Shown piece after piece: positions 35,572 through 42,977 of a stretch of DNA of 64,000 nt. The DNA comes from Streptomyces sp. BK208 (GTDB lineage Bacteria > Actinomycetota > Actinomycetes > Streptomycetales > Streptomycetaceae): the NCBI RefSeq assembly GCF_004364245.1, contig NZ_SOAV01000001.1:1-64000 (forward strand). Reading direction: 5' to 3'. The position numbers were made by a program, and so were the translations under genes. Positions within the stretch are counted from its first letter, which is position 1. The number at the start of each line of letters is the position of its first letter. The notes under the pieces were generated by a model that saw nothing but the letters and a program-made list of their open reading frames with translations, searched no databases and was not told the origin of the DNA.

Positions 35572-36528
35572 TCAGGCGTGCTCGGGCGGGTTGATCCGCG
35601 ACGTGTCGATCGCGGAGGCAGAGGTGCCCCACTTCTTGAGGATCCGGGCGTACGTGCCGTCCTTGATCAGCTCGTTGACGGCGGCCTGGAAGGCCTTGGT
35701 GAGCGGGGAGCCCTTCTTGAAGGCGAAGCCGACGTCGAGGCGGTGGAACTCGCCGAGGAAGGTGGTCTGGGAGGCGGGCTGGGCCGCCTGGTAGCGCAGG
35801 CCGTTGATGGTCGACATGATCACGTCGGTTCGGCCCTGCTGGAGTGCGGTGAGGGTCGCGCCGTTCTCGGCGTAGACCTTCACGTCGTAGGGCTTCTTGC
35901 CCGCCTTCGCGCACACGCCCTTCTGCGCGGTGAGGGTCGCTTCGAAGGTGGTGCCGGCACCGGTGCCGATGGTCAGCCCGCACAGCTGGGTGAGGTCGGT
36001 GACCTTCTTGCCGACGGCGGTGTTGCCCGTCTTCACCGCGAAGCCCTGGCCGTCGTTGATGTAGGTGACGAAGTCGATGGTCTTGAGGCGTTCGGTGGTG
36101 ACGCCGAAGTTGCCGGTCCCGACGTCGTACTTGCCGCTGCCCAGGGCGGGCAGGATCGTCTCGAAGGAGGCGTCCTGCCGCTCCAGCTTCGCGCCGAGGA
36201 CCTTGGCCACCGCGTCGGCGATGTCGATGTCCTGGCCGGCGGGTGGCTTGTCCTGCCCGTTCGGGTAGTACGCCCCGGGCGGGAACCCGACCGAGCTGCC
36301 GACCCGCAGCGCGCCGGCTTCACGGACCTCGGCGGGCAGCAGGGCCGCGACGGAATCCACCTTGTGTACGGCGGCGACCGGGTCGTCGGTCGCCGCGGAG
36401 GATGCCTGAGCGCCCGCCGGTGTGCTGCCGGAGGTGTCGCCGGAGCCACACGCGGTCAGCGCCAGTACGGGCAGCAGCGCGACGGTCGCGGCGATGCGCA
36501 GGCGGGTTCTGATCGGGCGAAGATTCAC
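35572..36528 (-). CDS. Polar amino-acid ABC transporter substrate-binding lipoprotein 2
   Basis: The 318-residue family 3 binding protein has a lipobox LTAC (Cys27) and core motifs REAGALRVGSSVGFPPGAYY, DIDIADAVAKVLGAKLE and YDVGTGNFGVTTERLKTIDF. It contains two further cysteines (LCGLTIG, KGVCAKAG) that could form a disulfide outside the membrane. The GTG start overlaps the stop of the upstream GNAT gene (GTGA, 36525-36528). Two different binding proteins in one operon suggest two related ligands. Confidence 0.88.
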   Translation of the reverse strand: MNLRPIRTRLRIAATVALLPVLALTACGSGDTSGSTPAGAQASSAATDDPVAAVHKVDSVAALLPAEVREAGALRVGSSVGFPPGAYYPNGQDKPPAGQDIDIADAVAKVLGAKLERQDASFETILPALGSGKYDVGTGNFGVTTERLKTIDFVTYINDGQGFAVKTGNTAVGKKVTDLTQLCGLTIGTGAGTTFEATLTAQKGVCAKAGKKPYDVKVYAENGATLTALQQGRTDVIMSTINGLRYQAAQPASQTTFLGEFHRLDVGFAFKKGSPLTKAFQAAVNELIKDGTYARILKKWGTSASAIDTSRINPPEHA

Positions 36529-37079
36529 AGGTCGGCTGCCTTTCCCGTGCGTGTTGAGCGTGCTGTGCGTGCTGCGGCCGGCAGATGCTTCTCGAAGGGC
36601 AGCGGGCCGATGGTTTCCGGGTCGGCCTGGGTGTCGAACAGCGGGGTGTACCCGGTGGCCAGGTACAGGCCGCGGGCCTCGGGCTGGCGTGGCCCGGTGG
36701 TCAGGTAGATCCGCCGGTAGCCACGTGTGCCCGCTTCGCGTTCCAGCTCGGCGAGGACACGGCGGGCGAGGCCACGTCGTCGGTGGGCGGAGTGGGTCCA
36801 GATCCGTTTCAGTTCGGCGGTCGTCGCGTCGTACCGCCGGAAGGCGCCGCCTGCGACGGGCTCGCCGCGCTCCAGCAGCAGGAGCAGCAGGCCGCCGAAC
36901 GGTTCGGTGAACTCCTCGTCGGGGTAGCGGGAGATCTCGGCGTGGGCGTCCTTGCCGTAGCGCGCGGAGTACTCGTGGCCGAGTTCGCGCAGCAGGGGTC
37001 TCACACGTGGATCGGAGACGGGGACATGAAGCACTGTCACATCCACTGTTGACGAGGGTGGTCGAGCTACCGAGGTCAT
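36525..37079 (-). CDS. GNAT N-acetyltransferase in the sulfur operon
   Basis: The 184-residue protein has a GNAT fold: GGAFRRYDATTAELKRIW is the central strand pair and THSAHRRRGLARRVLAELE the acetyl-CoA loop. The tail PETIGPLPFEKHL is the end of the fold. In B. subtilis the analogous operons carry a GNAT (SnaB/YtmI or YxeL) that acetylates S-substituted cysteines before oxygenation, so the same role is proposed here from context. It is linked to both neighbours by four-base overlaps (ATGA upstream, GTGA downstream). Confidence 0.85.
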   Translation of the reverse strand: MTSVARPPSSTVDVTVLHVPVSDPRVRPLLRELGHEYSARYGKDAHAEISRYPDEEFTEPFGGLLLLLLERGEPVAGGAFRRYDATTAELKRIWTHSAHRRRGLARRVLAELEREAGTRGYRRIYLTTGPRQPEARGLYLATGYTPLFDTQADPETIGPLPFEKHLPAAARTARSTRTGKAADL

Positions 37080-37582
37080 GCGCCCACCGCCGCAGGGGTG
37101 CGCGTCCCGCGGGCAACCGTCTGCGGCGTGCCGACCAGGGCGTCGGGGTTGCCCGCGCCTCCGGTGGCGGCGGCCGTCGTCCACAGGGCGCGGTCGTAGC
37201 GCTCCCCTGCCTTCACATGCTCAATCTGCTCGGCGGTCTTCACGAGGGACCCGCCCCACAGGCGGTAGACGTCGGCCTCCGCACCGCCCGCCGCGTACGC
37301 GGCGGGCGACCAGTCCCCGAACGAGGCGCCGGGGCGGGGTTGTCGGACGGGGAAGACGTCGCTGACGATCTCCAGGCGCTCCAGCCCACTCGCGATGTAC
37401 GCGGCGGCCGGGGCGGGGCCCGGCGATCCGCAGCCGTAGGCGAACAACACCCGGCCCCAGCCGTGGTCCTCGTGCGCCCGGGCGAGCCGGAGCGTGTACT
37501 CCTTGTCGAACGCGGCGCCGGAGCGCTGGGTGGTTTCGGAGCCGTAGTTGGTGGCGGCGATGCCGAGGAACTCCACTGGCAC
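37076..37582 (-). pseudogene. LLM monooxygenase reduced by in-frame internal deletions
   Basis: The 168-residue frame keeps three separate pieces of an SsuD-like LLM enzyme of about 370 residues: the N-terminus (VEFLGIAATNYGSETT to about residue 71), a middle piece (VSDVFPVRQPRPGASFGDWS to IEHVKA) and a later piece (GERYDRALWTTAAATGGAGN to DALVGTPQTVA). The segments between them, including the flavin-pocket region with the usual GGRxxxNxxTG block, are missing, and the C-terminal ~80 residues are replaced by a short tail. The frame remained open and still overlaps the GNAT gene by ATGA. It is almost certainly inactive as an oxygenase, but its translation may still matter for coupling to the downstream genes. 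Confidence 0.72.
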
Positions 37583-37773
37583 GGAGATGGCCTTTCAGGG
37601 CGCGGCGACACGCAGGCATGAGGGAATCGCCTCACGTGCGGGGATGAGCACACGGACCGTCAGGCAGACGGGCCGGTGCAGGCGTGACGACGTCGAGCGT
37701 CGGGAGAAGCGGAGCTGCGGCAGCGCGCGTGAGAAGAGAACTCGGCCCGCGACGGGGTCACCGAGGGAGGGAA

Positions 37774-37791
37774 GGGCCGGTCAGACGGCCC
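37774..37791 (-). terminator. Attenuator-type hairpin behind the LLM/ABC operon leader peptide
   Basis: GGGCCG and CGGCCC form a perfect six-base-pair stem with a six-base loop, starting nine bases after the leader-peptide stop and followed on the minus strand by a pyrimidine-rich CTTCCCTCCC-like tract. CTCGGC (37741-37746) and GCCGAG (37795-37800) could form a competing pairing around it, as expected for attenuation. Confidence 0.5.
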
Positions 37792-37800
37792 GCTGCCGAG

Positions 37801-37878
37801 TCAGGCGCAACACGCTGCGGACCACACCCGACCGAAGTCGATGTGATCGCGCGAGACCAAGCGCTGCTGGGCATTCAT
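37801..37878 (-). CDS. Cysteine-containing leader peptide of the LLM/GNAT/ABC operon
   Basis: A 25-codon frame with the core SRDHIDFGRVWSAACC and one final Ala. The RxHIDxGRVxSAACC pattern is that of Streptomyces putative leader peptides in front of sulfur genes, and the adjacent TGT-TGC codons would sense cysteinyl-tRNA supply. A promoter-like element lies immediately upstream such that the ATG is close to or at the transcription start. The first structural frame of the operon starts 218 bases downstream at 37582. Confidence 0.8.
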   Translation of the reverse strand: MNAQQRLVSRDHIDFGRVWSAACCA

Positions 37879-37884
37879 GCGACT

Positions 37885-37914
37885 AATTGAGCAGTACATC
37901 GTGGCGCTCGTCAA
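37885..37914 (-). promoter_or_regulatory. Promoter of the LLM/GNAT/ABC operon leader
   Basis: On the minus strand TTGACG (37914-37909) and TCAATT (37890-37885) are 18 bases apart, and the leader ATG (37878) lies six bases after the -10. The spacing closely matches the promoters of the other two leader peptides. Confidence 0.55.
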
Positions 37915-37963
37915 GCGCTGCCCGGATGCCGGGCCGCCTGGACCGGCGCTTCCCGGGACGCTG

Positions 37964-37994
37964 TTGACACAGCCATGCCGCGGGCGCATACGAT
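37964..37994 (+). promoter_or_regulatory. Promoter candidate for permease 2 / FAD-enzyme unit
   Basis: TTGACA (37964-37969) and TACGAT (37989-37994) are near-consensus hexamers with a 19-base spacer, slightly long. Transcription would start near 38001, leaving an RNA leader of about 177 bases before the permease ATG. The promoter is divergent from the minus-strand operon promoter about 50 bases away. Confidence 0.5.
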
Positions 37995-38058
37995 CGACAA
38001 CGGACCGGCCCCGCCCCGCGCGGTGGCTTCCCCGGCCGCGTTGAGGGACGCGGCGGAT

Positions 38059-38295
38059 GTGACGACGTCGTACCCCAGCCGCACCGTACGCACGCAGCGC
38101 CTGTGCCGTTGCGCTCCCTGCGAGTGCCACTGGGTGACCGCCCACGCCTGCGATCCCCTCCCCCGGAGAGTCCCTCGATGGTCACGCCTTCCGAAGTCAC
38201 GCCGGTCCCTGCGACGAAACCCCCGATACGGGCGAGTGCGCCTGGCCCCGACATGCCGCGCATCGTGCCGCGCCGGCACGGCGGCCGGTGGCTGA
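38059..38295 (+). CDS. Possible cysteine-rich upstream ORF overlapping permease 2
   Basis: A GTG at 38059 opens a frame containing RLCRCAPCECHWVTAHAC, five Cys codons within 18 codons, which then runs across the permease start (38178) in a different frame to 38295. It lacks the RRHxDL core of the other leaders and has no clear ribosome binding site. It may be a cysteine-sensing upstream ORF comparable to the poly-Cys leaders of mycobacteria, or only a chance frame in GC-rich DNA. Confidence 0.3.
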   Translation: MTTSYPSRTVRTQRLCRCAPCECHWVTAHACDPLPRRVPRWSRLPKSRRSLRRNPRYGRVRLAPTCRASCRAGTAAGG

Positions 38296-39185
38296 CCGCC
38301 ACCGTCGCGGTTCTGCTGTTCGCGATGGTGCTCAACTCCGTCGTCCGCAACGACGCCTTCCAATGGAGCGTGGTGGGCCGGTACTTCACCACCGCCGCAG
38401 TGCTCGACGGACTGCTGCTCTCCCTGTGGCTGACGGCCGTGGTGATGGTGCTCGGCTTCCTGCTCGGCACGGTGCTGGCGGTGATGCGGCTCTCCGCCAA
38501 CCCGGTTCTCCGGACGCTGAGTTGGGGATACGTGTGGATCTTCCGGTCCACACCACTGCTGGTGCAGCTGCTGTTCTGGTTCAACATCGGCGCCCTGTAT
38601 CCGACGCTGGGCCTCGGCGTCCCGTTCGGCCCGCAGTTCGTCACCGTCAAGACGGTCAATCTGCTCGGGCCCACCCTGACCGCCGTCATCGGCCTGACCC
38701 TGCACGAGACCGCCTACGCCGCCGAGGTGGTGCGCGGCGGCATACTCTCCGTGGACTCCGGGCAGACGGAGGCAGCGCAGGCACTGGGGCTGAGCAGACG
38801 CCGCACCCTGCGCCGGATCGTGGTGCCGCAGGCGATGCGCTCGATCGTGCCCACGGCCGGGAACATGCTGATCGGCACCCTGAAGGGCACCAGTATCGTC
38901 AGCGTGCTGGCCGTGCACGACCTGCTGTACTCGGTGCAGCTGATCTACAACCAGACCTACCGGGTCATCCCGCTGCTGATGGTCGCCACCCTGTGGTACA
39001 TCGCGGTCACCACGGTGCTGAGCGCGGGCCAGTTCTACGTCGAGCGGTACTACGCGCGCGGGGACTCACGCGCCCTGCCGCCGACCCCGCTGCAACGGCT
39101 GCGCGGCCACCTGACCGCCGTGCGCCACCGGCTGAGCGCGACGACCGCTGCCGACGCCCGGCCGGTGATCGGCGGTGACCGGTGA
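38178..39185 (+). CDS. Polar amino-acid ABC transporter permease 2
   Basis: The 335-residue permease has the same family layout as the one at 34509: a disordered N-terminus, then ATVAVLLFAMVLNSVV, SWGYVWIFRSTPLLVQLLF, and the EAA-type loop EAAQALGLSRRRTLRRIV. No ATPase is encoded beside it, so it probably shares the ATPase at 33706. Its stop overlaps the GTG of the FAD-binding protein gene (GTGA, 39182-39185). CGGAGAG lies upstream of the ATG. Confidence 0.9.
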   Translation: MVTPSEVTPVPATKPPIRASAPGPDMPRIVPRRHGGRWLTATVAVLLFAMVLNSVVRNDAFQWSVVGRYFTTAAVLDGLLLSLWLTAVVMVLGFLLGTVLAVMRLSANPVLRTLSWGYVWIFRSTPLLVQLLFWFNIGALYPTLGLGVPFGPQFVTVKTVNLLGPTLTAVIGLTLHETAYAAEVVRGGILSVDSGQTEAAQALGLSRRRTLRRIVVPQAMRSIVPTAGNMLIGTLKGTSIVSVLAVHDLLYSVQLIYNQTYRVIPLLMVATLWYIAVTTVLSAGQFYVERYYARGDSRALPPTPLQRLRGHLTAVRHRLSATTAADARPVIGGDR

Positions 39186-41158
39186 GCAGCAGCCCTTCGC
39201 CGGCCGTCCTGGTCGTTGTCGGCGCGGGGCCGCGCGCCACAGGCCTGCTGGAGCGCATCGCCGCCAACGCACCGGAACTGTGGGACGGTTCACGGCAGTT
39301 GCACATTCACCTGGTGGATCCGCACCCGCCTGGCCCGGGGCGCGTCTGGCGCCATGAGCAGCCCGCGCTGCTGCGGATGAACTCCGTGGCCGAGGACGTC
39401 ACCATGTTCACCGACGAGTCGTCCACCATCGACGGCCCGATACGGCCGGGCCCCTCGCTCGCCGAGTGGGCCGCCCAGTTCTCCGGCAGAGGCACACACC
39501 ACGCCCCGTACGCCGAGCCCGCCGACCCGGAGGTGCTCGCCGAACTGCGCGACCTCGACGGGTCCGACTTCCCCACCCGCCGCGCCCAGAGCGCCTACCT
39601 GGACTGGGTGTTCCGCAGGGCGCTGGCCCAGCTGCCGCCCACCGTCACGGTCGAGTGGCACCCGACCACCGCGACCGCCGTCACCGGCCCCCCGGTCGGC
39701 CCGCAGCGGGTACACCTCGCCGACCGTGCCACTCCGCTCACCGCCGACCTGGTCGTCCTCGCCCAGGGACACCTCGGCTCCGCGCCCGCCGCCGAGTACC
39801 GTGACCACGCCGCCTTCGCCCGCCGGCACGGCCGCTTCCACCTCCCGCCCGCGTTCTCCGCCGACGCGGACCTGTCCGCACCGCGTCCCGGCGAACACGT
39901 CATCCTGCGCGGCTTCGGCCTGGCGTTCATCGACCTGATGACCCTGCTCACCGAGGGCCGCGGCGGCAGTTACCGCACCGACGCCGACGGTACCCTCACC
40001 TACCTACCCTCCGGCCGCGAGCCCGTCCTGCACGTCGGATCGCGGCGCGGAGTGCCGTACCACTCCAAGACCCGCTACCGTCTCCAGGGTCCCCGCCCTG
40101 CGCTGCCCCGCCACTTCGGCCCCGAAGCCGTCGACGCCCTGCTCGCCGAGGACCGTCCGCTGGAGCTGCGGCGCGACGTGTGGCCGCTGATGGCCAAGGA
40201 GATCGGCTTCGGCCACTACCACGAGCTGTTCCACGCCCACCAGGAGCGCACCGCCCTCCCCTGGCCTGACTTCGTCGCCGCCTACGACCGCCTGGACTGG
40301 TACGACGACGAGATGGCCGCACTAGTCGCCGCGGCCGTACCCGACCCGGCGGACAGGCTCGACTTCGAAGCCCTGGACCACCCGCTGGACGGTCTCGCCT
40401 TCCCCGCACCGGACGCCTTCCAGGAGCACCTGCGCGACCACATCGTCCAGGACGTCACGCGCCGCGAGAGCCCGGAGTTCAGCGCCGACCTCGGCGCGTT
40501 CCTGGCCCTGCTCTCCGCCTACGGCCAACTGCCCCGCCTCGTCGCCTCCGGTCGTCTCACCGCCCGCTCGGTCGCCGACGAACTCGACGGCTGGTGGCAC
40601 GGCTTCTTCAGCTTCCTCGCCTCCGGCCCGCCCGGCTTCCGCCTGCGTCAACTCCTCGCGCTGTCCCGGGCCGGCATCGTCCACTTCCTGGGGGCGGGCA
40701 TCCGCATCGCCACCGACGAGACCAGCGGCGCCTTCACCGCGACCAGCCCCACCGTCCCCGGCCACACCACCCACGCCACGGCCCTGATCGAGGCATACCT
40801 GCCGGGTCCCTCCCTGGCCCACACCGAGGACCCACTCCTGCGGGGCCTGTACCGGGAAGGCGCACTCACCGAGGAGGTCATCGCCGACCCCACCCACACC
40901 CACCGCTCCGGCCTGCTCGCCGTCTCCCCCACGGACGGCCACCTCATCGACCCGTCCCTCGACAGCCCCCACCCCCGCCGCATCGCCCTCGGCGCCCCCA
41001 CCAACAGCCGGGCTGTCGCCGCCTTCGCCCGCCCCCGCACCAACGCGCCGGCCTTCCGCCAGAACGACGCGGTCGCCCGCGCCCTCCTGCGTGCCCTGAG
41101 CGCCACCGAGGCTGAGACGACAACGCCTCCGGCGGACGGCCGGCCTCTCAGAGTGTGA
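39182..41158 (+). CDS. FAD/NAD(P)-binding protein coupled to the transporter
   Basis: The 658-residue protein begins with a dinucleotide motif AVLVVVGAGPRATGLLERI, has LHIHLVDPHPPGPGRVWR and DLVVLAQGHLGS, and ends with NSRAVAAFARPRTNAPAFRQ. This is the long FAD-NAD(P)-binding (NAD_binding_9 type) family, distantly related to N-hydroxylating flavin monooxygenases; its reaction is not established. Translational coupling to permease 2 and the position in a sulfur island suggest that it oxidises the imported compound or its acetyl derivative, which is inference. Downstream, the island ends with an orphan leader peptide. Confidence 0.82.
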   Translation: MSSSPSPAVLVVVGAGPRATGLLERIAANAPELWDGSRQLHIHLVDPHPPGPGRVWRHEQPALLRMNSVAEDVTMFTDESSTIDGPIRPGPSLAEWAAQFSGRGTHHAPYAEPADPEVLAELRDLDGSDFPTRRAQSAYLDWVFRRALAQLPPTVTVEWHPTTATAVTGPPVGPQRVHLADRATPLTADLVVLAQGHLGSAPAAEYRDHAAFARRHGRFHLPPAFSADADLSAPRPGEHVILRGFGLAFIDLMTLLTEGRGGSYRTDADGTLTYLPSGREPVLHVGSRRGVPYHSKTRYRLQGPRPALPRHFGPEAVDALLAEDRPLELRRDVWPLMAKEIGFGHYHELFHAHQERTALPWPDFVAAYDRLDWYDDEMAALVAAAVPDPADRLDFEALDHPLDGLAFPAPDAFQEHLRDHIVQDVTRRESPEFSADLGAFLALLSAYGQLPRLVASGRLTARSVADELDGWWHGFFSFLASGPPGFRLRQLLALSRAGIVHFLGAGIRIATDETSGAFTATSPTVPGHTTHATALIEAYLPGPSLAHTEDPLLRGLYREGALTEEVIADPTHTHRSGLLAVSPTDGHLIDPSLDSPHPRRIALGAPTNSRAVAAFARPRTNAPAFRQNDAVARALLRALSATEAETTTPPADGRPLRV

Positions 41159-41196
41159 GATCTACCCTATGTTCCCTATGGAGTTACCAGGGAAGC

Positions 41197-41226
41197 TTGA
41201 CTGCGTTCGACGGGGGTGCGCAGGAT
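41197..41226 (+). promoter_or_regulatory. Promoter of the orphan leader peptide
   Basis: TTGACT (41197-41202) and CAGGAT (41221-41226) are 18 bases apart, and the ATG at 41234 lies seven bases after the -10. The geometry equals that of the sfn leader promoter. Confidence 0.5.
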
Positions 41227-41233
41227 GACGGAC

Positions 41234-41317
41234 ATGTCCCGTACGCGGCAACGACTCGTTCGTCGTCGGCATGTCGACTTTGATCACGTCGTCAGTGCCG
41301 CCTGCTGCCGCGCGTAA
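41234..41317 (+). CDS. Orphan cysteine-containing leader peptide
   Basis: A 27-codon frame with the core RRRHVDFDHVVSAACC followed by Arg-Ala and TAA. It has the same RRxHVDF core and adjacent TGC-TGC codons as the other sulfur leaders. An upstream in-frame ATG at 41225 is possible, but 41234 fits a leaderless start from the promoter at 41197-41226. No sulfur gene follows; the next coding sequence is a decayed XRE/MmyB gene, so the original operon was probably deleted. Confidence 0.75.
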   Translation: MSRTRQRLVRRRHVDFDHVVSAACCRA

Positions 41318-41364
41318 GGCACGCGACTCGCACCTTCGCCTGTGCCATCCCGCAACCGCAACGG

Positions 41365-41397
41365 GAAACGCCGTACGGGTCGGCCGCACGGCGTTTC
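41365..41397 (+). terminator. Attenuator-type hairpin behind the orphan leader peptide
   Basis: GAAACGCCGT (41365-41374) pairs perfectly with ACGGCGTTTC (41388-41397) around a 13-base loop, 47 bases after the leader stop. It is the strongest of the three leader-associated hairpins. Confidence 0.6.
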
Positions 41398-41429
41398 GCT
41401 TGAGGGAGCTGATCAGCTGAAGTCGCTCC

Positions 41430-42016
41430 GGTGCTGCTCGCACCACTGTCGGAACGTGCGGGCCGGCGCCGCAGCCGGGCGCGCGGCGCACCGGCCTCGC
41501 GTGCCGCCTGGCCGGGCTCGCCAGCGAGAGCGACGGTCTGGTGCCCCAACGCATCGGGCCGAGCGTGCAGCGGCTGATCGACCGCCTCGGCGACGCGCCG
41601 ATCGCCGTCTTCGACGCCGCCTGGACCCACCTCACCGACAACGACCTGTGGCCGGCGCTCCCTACCCCGAGGAGCACAAGGCGTCGCTGGTCGCGGACCT
41701 GTGCGACGTGGCAACCCGCTATCCGGCCGACCGCGAGCTTCGCGAGATGATCGACGAGCTCCGTCGCCGCAGCGAGGAATTCGCCCGCCTCTGGGCCAGT
41801 GGCGCCGCCGGCCACCACGAGACCACGCGCAAGACGATCGACCACCCGCAGCTCGGCCCGATCGGACTCGACTGCGACGTGCTCTCCGCGCACGGCTCGG
41901 ACGTGCGCATCGTCGTCTTCACCGCCGACCCCGGCAGCGAGGCGGAGAGCAAGCTGCGCCTGCTGTCCCTCGTGGCCGCTGACGACAGGGCCGTCTCGGC
42001 GGAGGACGACGCGTAG
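41430..42016 (+). pseudogene. XRE-family regulator with MmyB-like domain, decayed
   Basis: One frame gives GLVPQRIGPSVQRLIDRLGD and APIAVFDAAWTHLTDNDLW, the start of the MmyB-like ligand-binding domain that follows the helix-turn-helix in this XRE subfamily. After a frameshift near 41665 the C-terminal part continues as YPEEHKASLVADLCDVATRY, FARLWASGAAGHHETTRKTI and HPQLGPIGLDCDVL to the stop at 42016. The N-terminal DNA-binding helix-turn-helix is missing. Confidence 0.7.
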
Positions 42017-42064
42017 CCGCTTCCGACATGGTGGAGTGCGAAAAGCCTTCCGTCAGGTCGCTGA

Positions 42065-42215
42065 AGCTGGAGAGCCGGACGAGTCCCCCGGCTGCTGGTC
42101 GAGCCGGTCGATGAGTCGGCGTGACTCTTCGAGCAGCCTCTTCCCGCGGGGTGTGGCGACGACGGGGCGTGTGCGGTGGTTGAAGGTCTTGAATCCGGCG
42201 GCGGTCTCCGGCAGA
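42065..42215 (-). pseudogene. Possible LysR-type DNA-binding-domain fragment
   Basis: The minus strand encodes AAGFKTFNHRTRPVVATPRG and then KRLLEESRRLIDRLDQ before a stop near 42050. This resembles the end of a LysR-type winged helix, where a strand of the form LFxRxxRPxxxTPxG precedes the linker helix. The rest of the gene is absent. The family call is tentative. Confidence 0.35.
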
Positions 42216-42322
42216 CGGTCGGGCAGATCATGCGGGAGACCTCATGCGGAAGACCCCTGGATGACCACCGCGCCGGCAGCGATCACCGCGCCAGCGGGAG
42301 GCTGACCTTCACCGGGATCGGC

Positions 42323-42922
42323 TCATGGCCCGCGCCAGAGGTTGGCGAAGGCCTGGTTCTCGATGGTCCGCCTCTGGCGCACGGCCTCCAGTTCCATCAC
42401 CGCGTCGTGGACGGAGGCCACCACACTCGTCACGGCTTCGTCATCGAGGACGGTTCCCTCACCGGACGGTTCCTCGCCGATGCCCACAGCCGCGGCGAGG
42501 GCGGTCAGGGTGGGTTCCCGGTCGTTCCAGCGGTCGGCCGCGCGGCGGCGGGCTGGTGTATCAGCCGCTTTCAGGCTTTTCGAGCCGATGGGCAGTCGGC
42601 CGCTGCGCTGCGGTGTCAGCACACCGCTCTGCTCCAGGGCGGTCTGGTAGGCGGCTGAGAGGTCCCGCCCCCGACGCCACAGCCAGTCCTCGACCCGCTC
42701 GTAGGGCACCTGCCGAGTGAGGCCTGCCGCGGCCTCGCCCAGAAACCGGTCGTCGAGTGGCGGCGGGCTGTTCGGCACGATGCGGTCACTGTCGAGCACG
42801 ACGGCTCCCGCACCGATGAGATCGATCAGCTCGGCTCCCGCGAGTGCGAGGGACAGATCGCCCTGTCCCACGGAGTTCTCCGGGCCCATGGCGATCATGA
42901 ACAGGTCTTCCGCCGTGGTCAT
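42323..42922 (-). CDS. GPP34/GOLPH3-family protein
   Basis: The 199-residue protein matches the actinobacterial GPP34 (GOLPH3/VPS74-like) family: TTAEDLFMIAMGPENSVGQG at the N-terminus, LSLALAGAELIDLIGAGAVVLD, then TRQVPYERVEDWLWRRGRDL. Eukaryotic relatives bind phosphoinositides; the bacterial role is unknown. The ATG at 42922 was chosen because GGGAG lies just upstream and family members begin at this point. It stands alone on the minus strand. Confidence 0.83.
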   Translation of the reverse strand: MTTAEDLFMIAMGPENSVGQGDLSLALAGAELIDLIGAGAVVLDSDRIVPNSPPPLDDRFLGEAAAGLTRQVPYERVEDWLWRRGRDLSAAYQTALEQSGVLTPQRSGRLPIGSKSLKAADTPARRRAADRWNDREPTLTALAAAVGIGEEPSGEGTVLDDEAVTSVVASVHDAVMELEAVRQRRTIENQAFANLWRGP

Positions 42923-42977
42923 GGTCCGGCTCCCGTCGCAGACATCGGGCAAGGCTACGTCTTCAGCGAACGCGCGA

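Noticed and set aside
41171..41193. TTCCCT/AGGGAA inverted repeat as terminator of the FAD gene
   Set aside because: The stem is only six bases with a long loop and it overlaps the upstream side of the orphan leader promoter, so no separate call was made.
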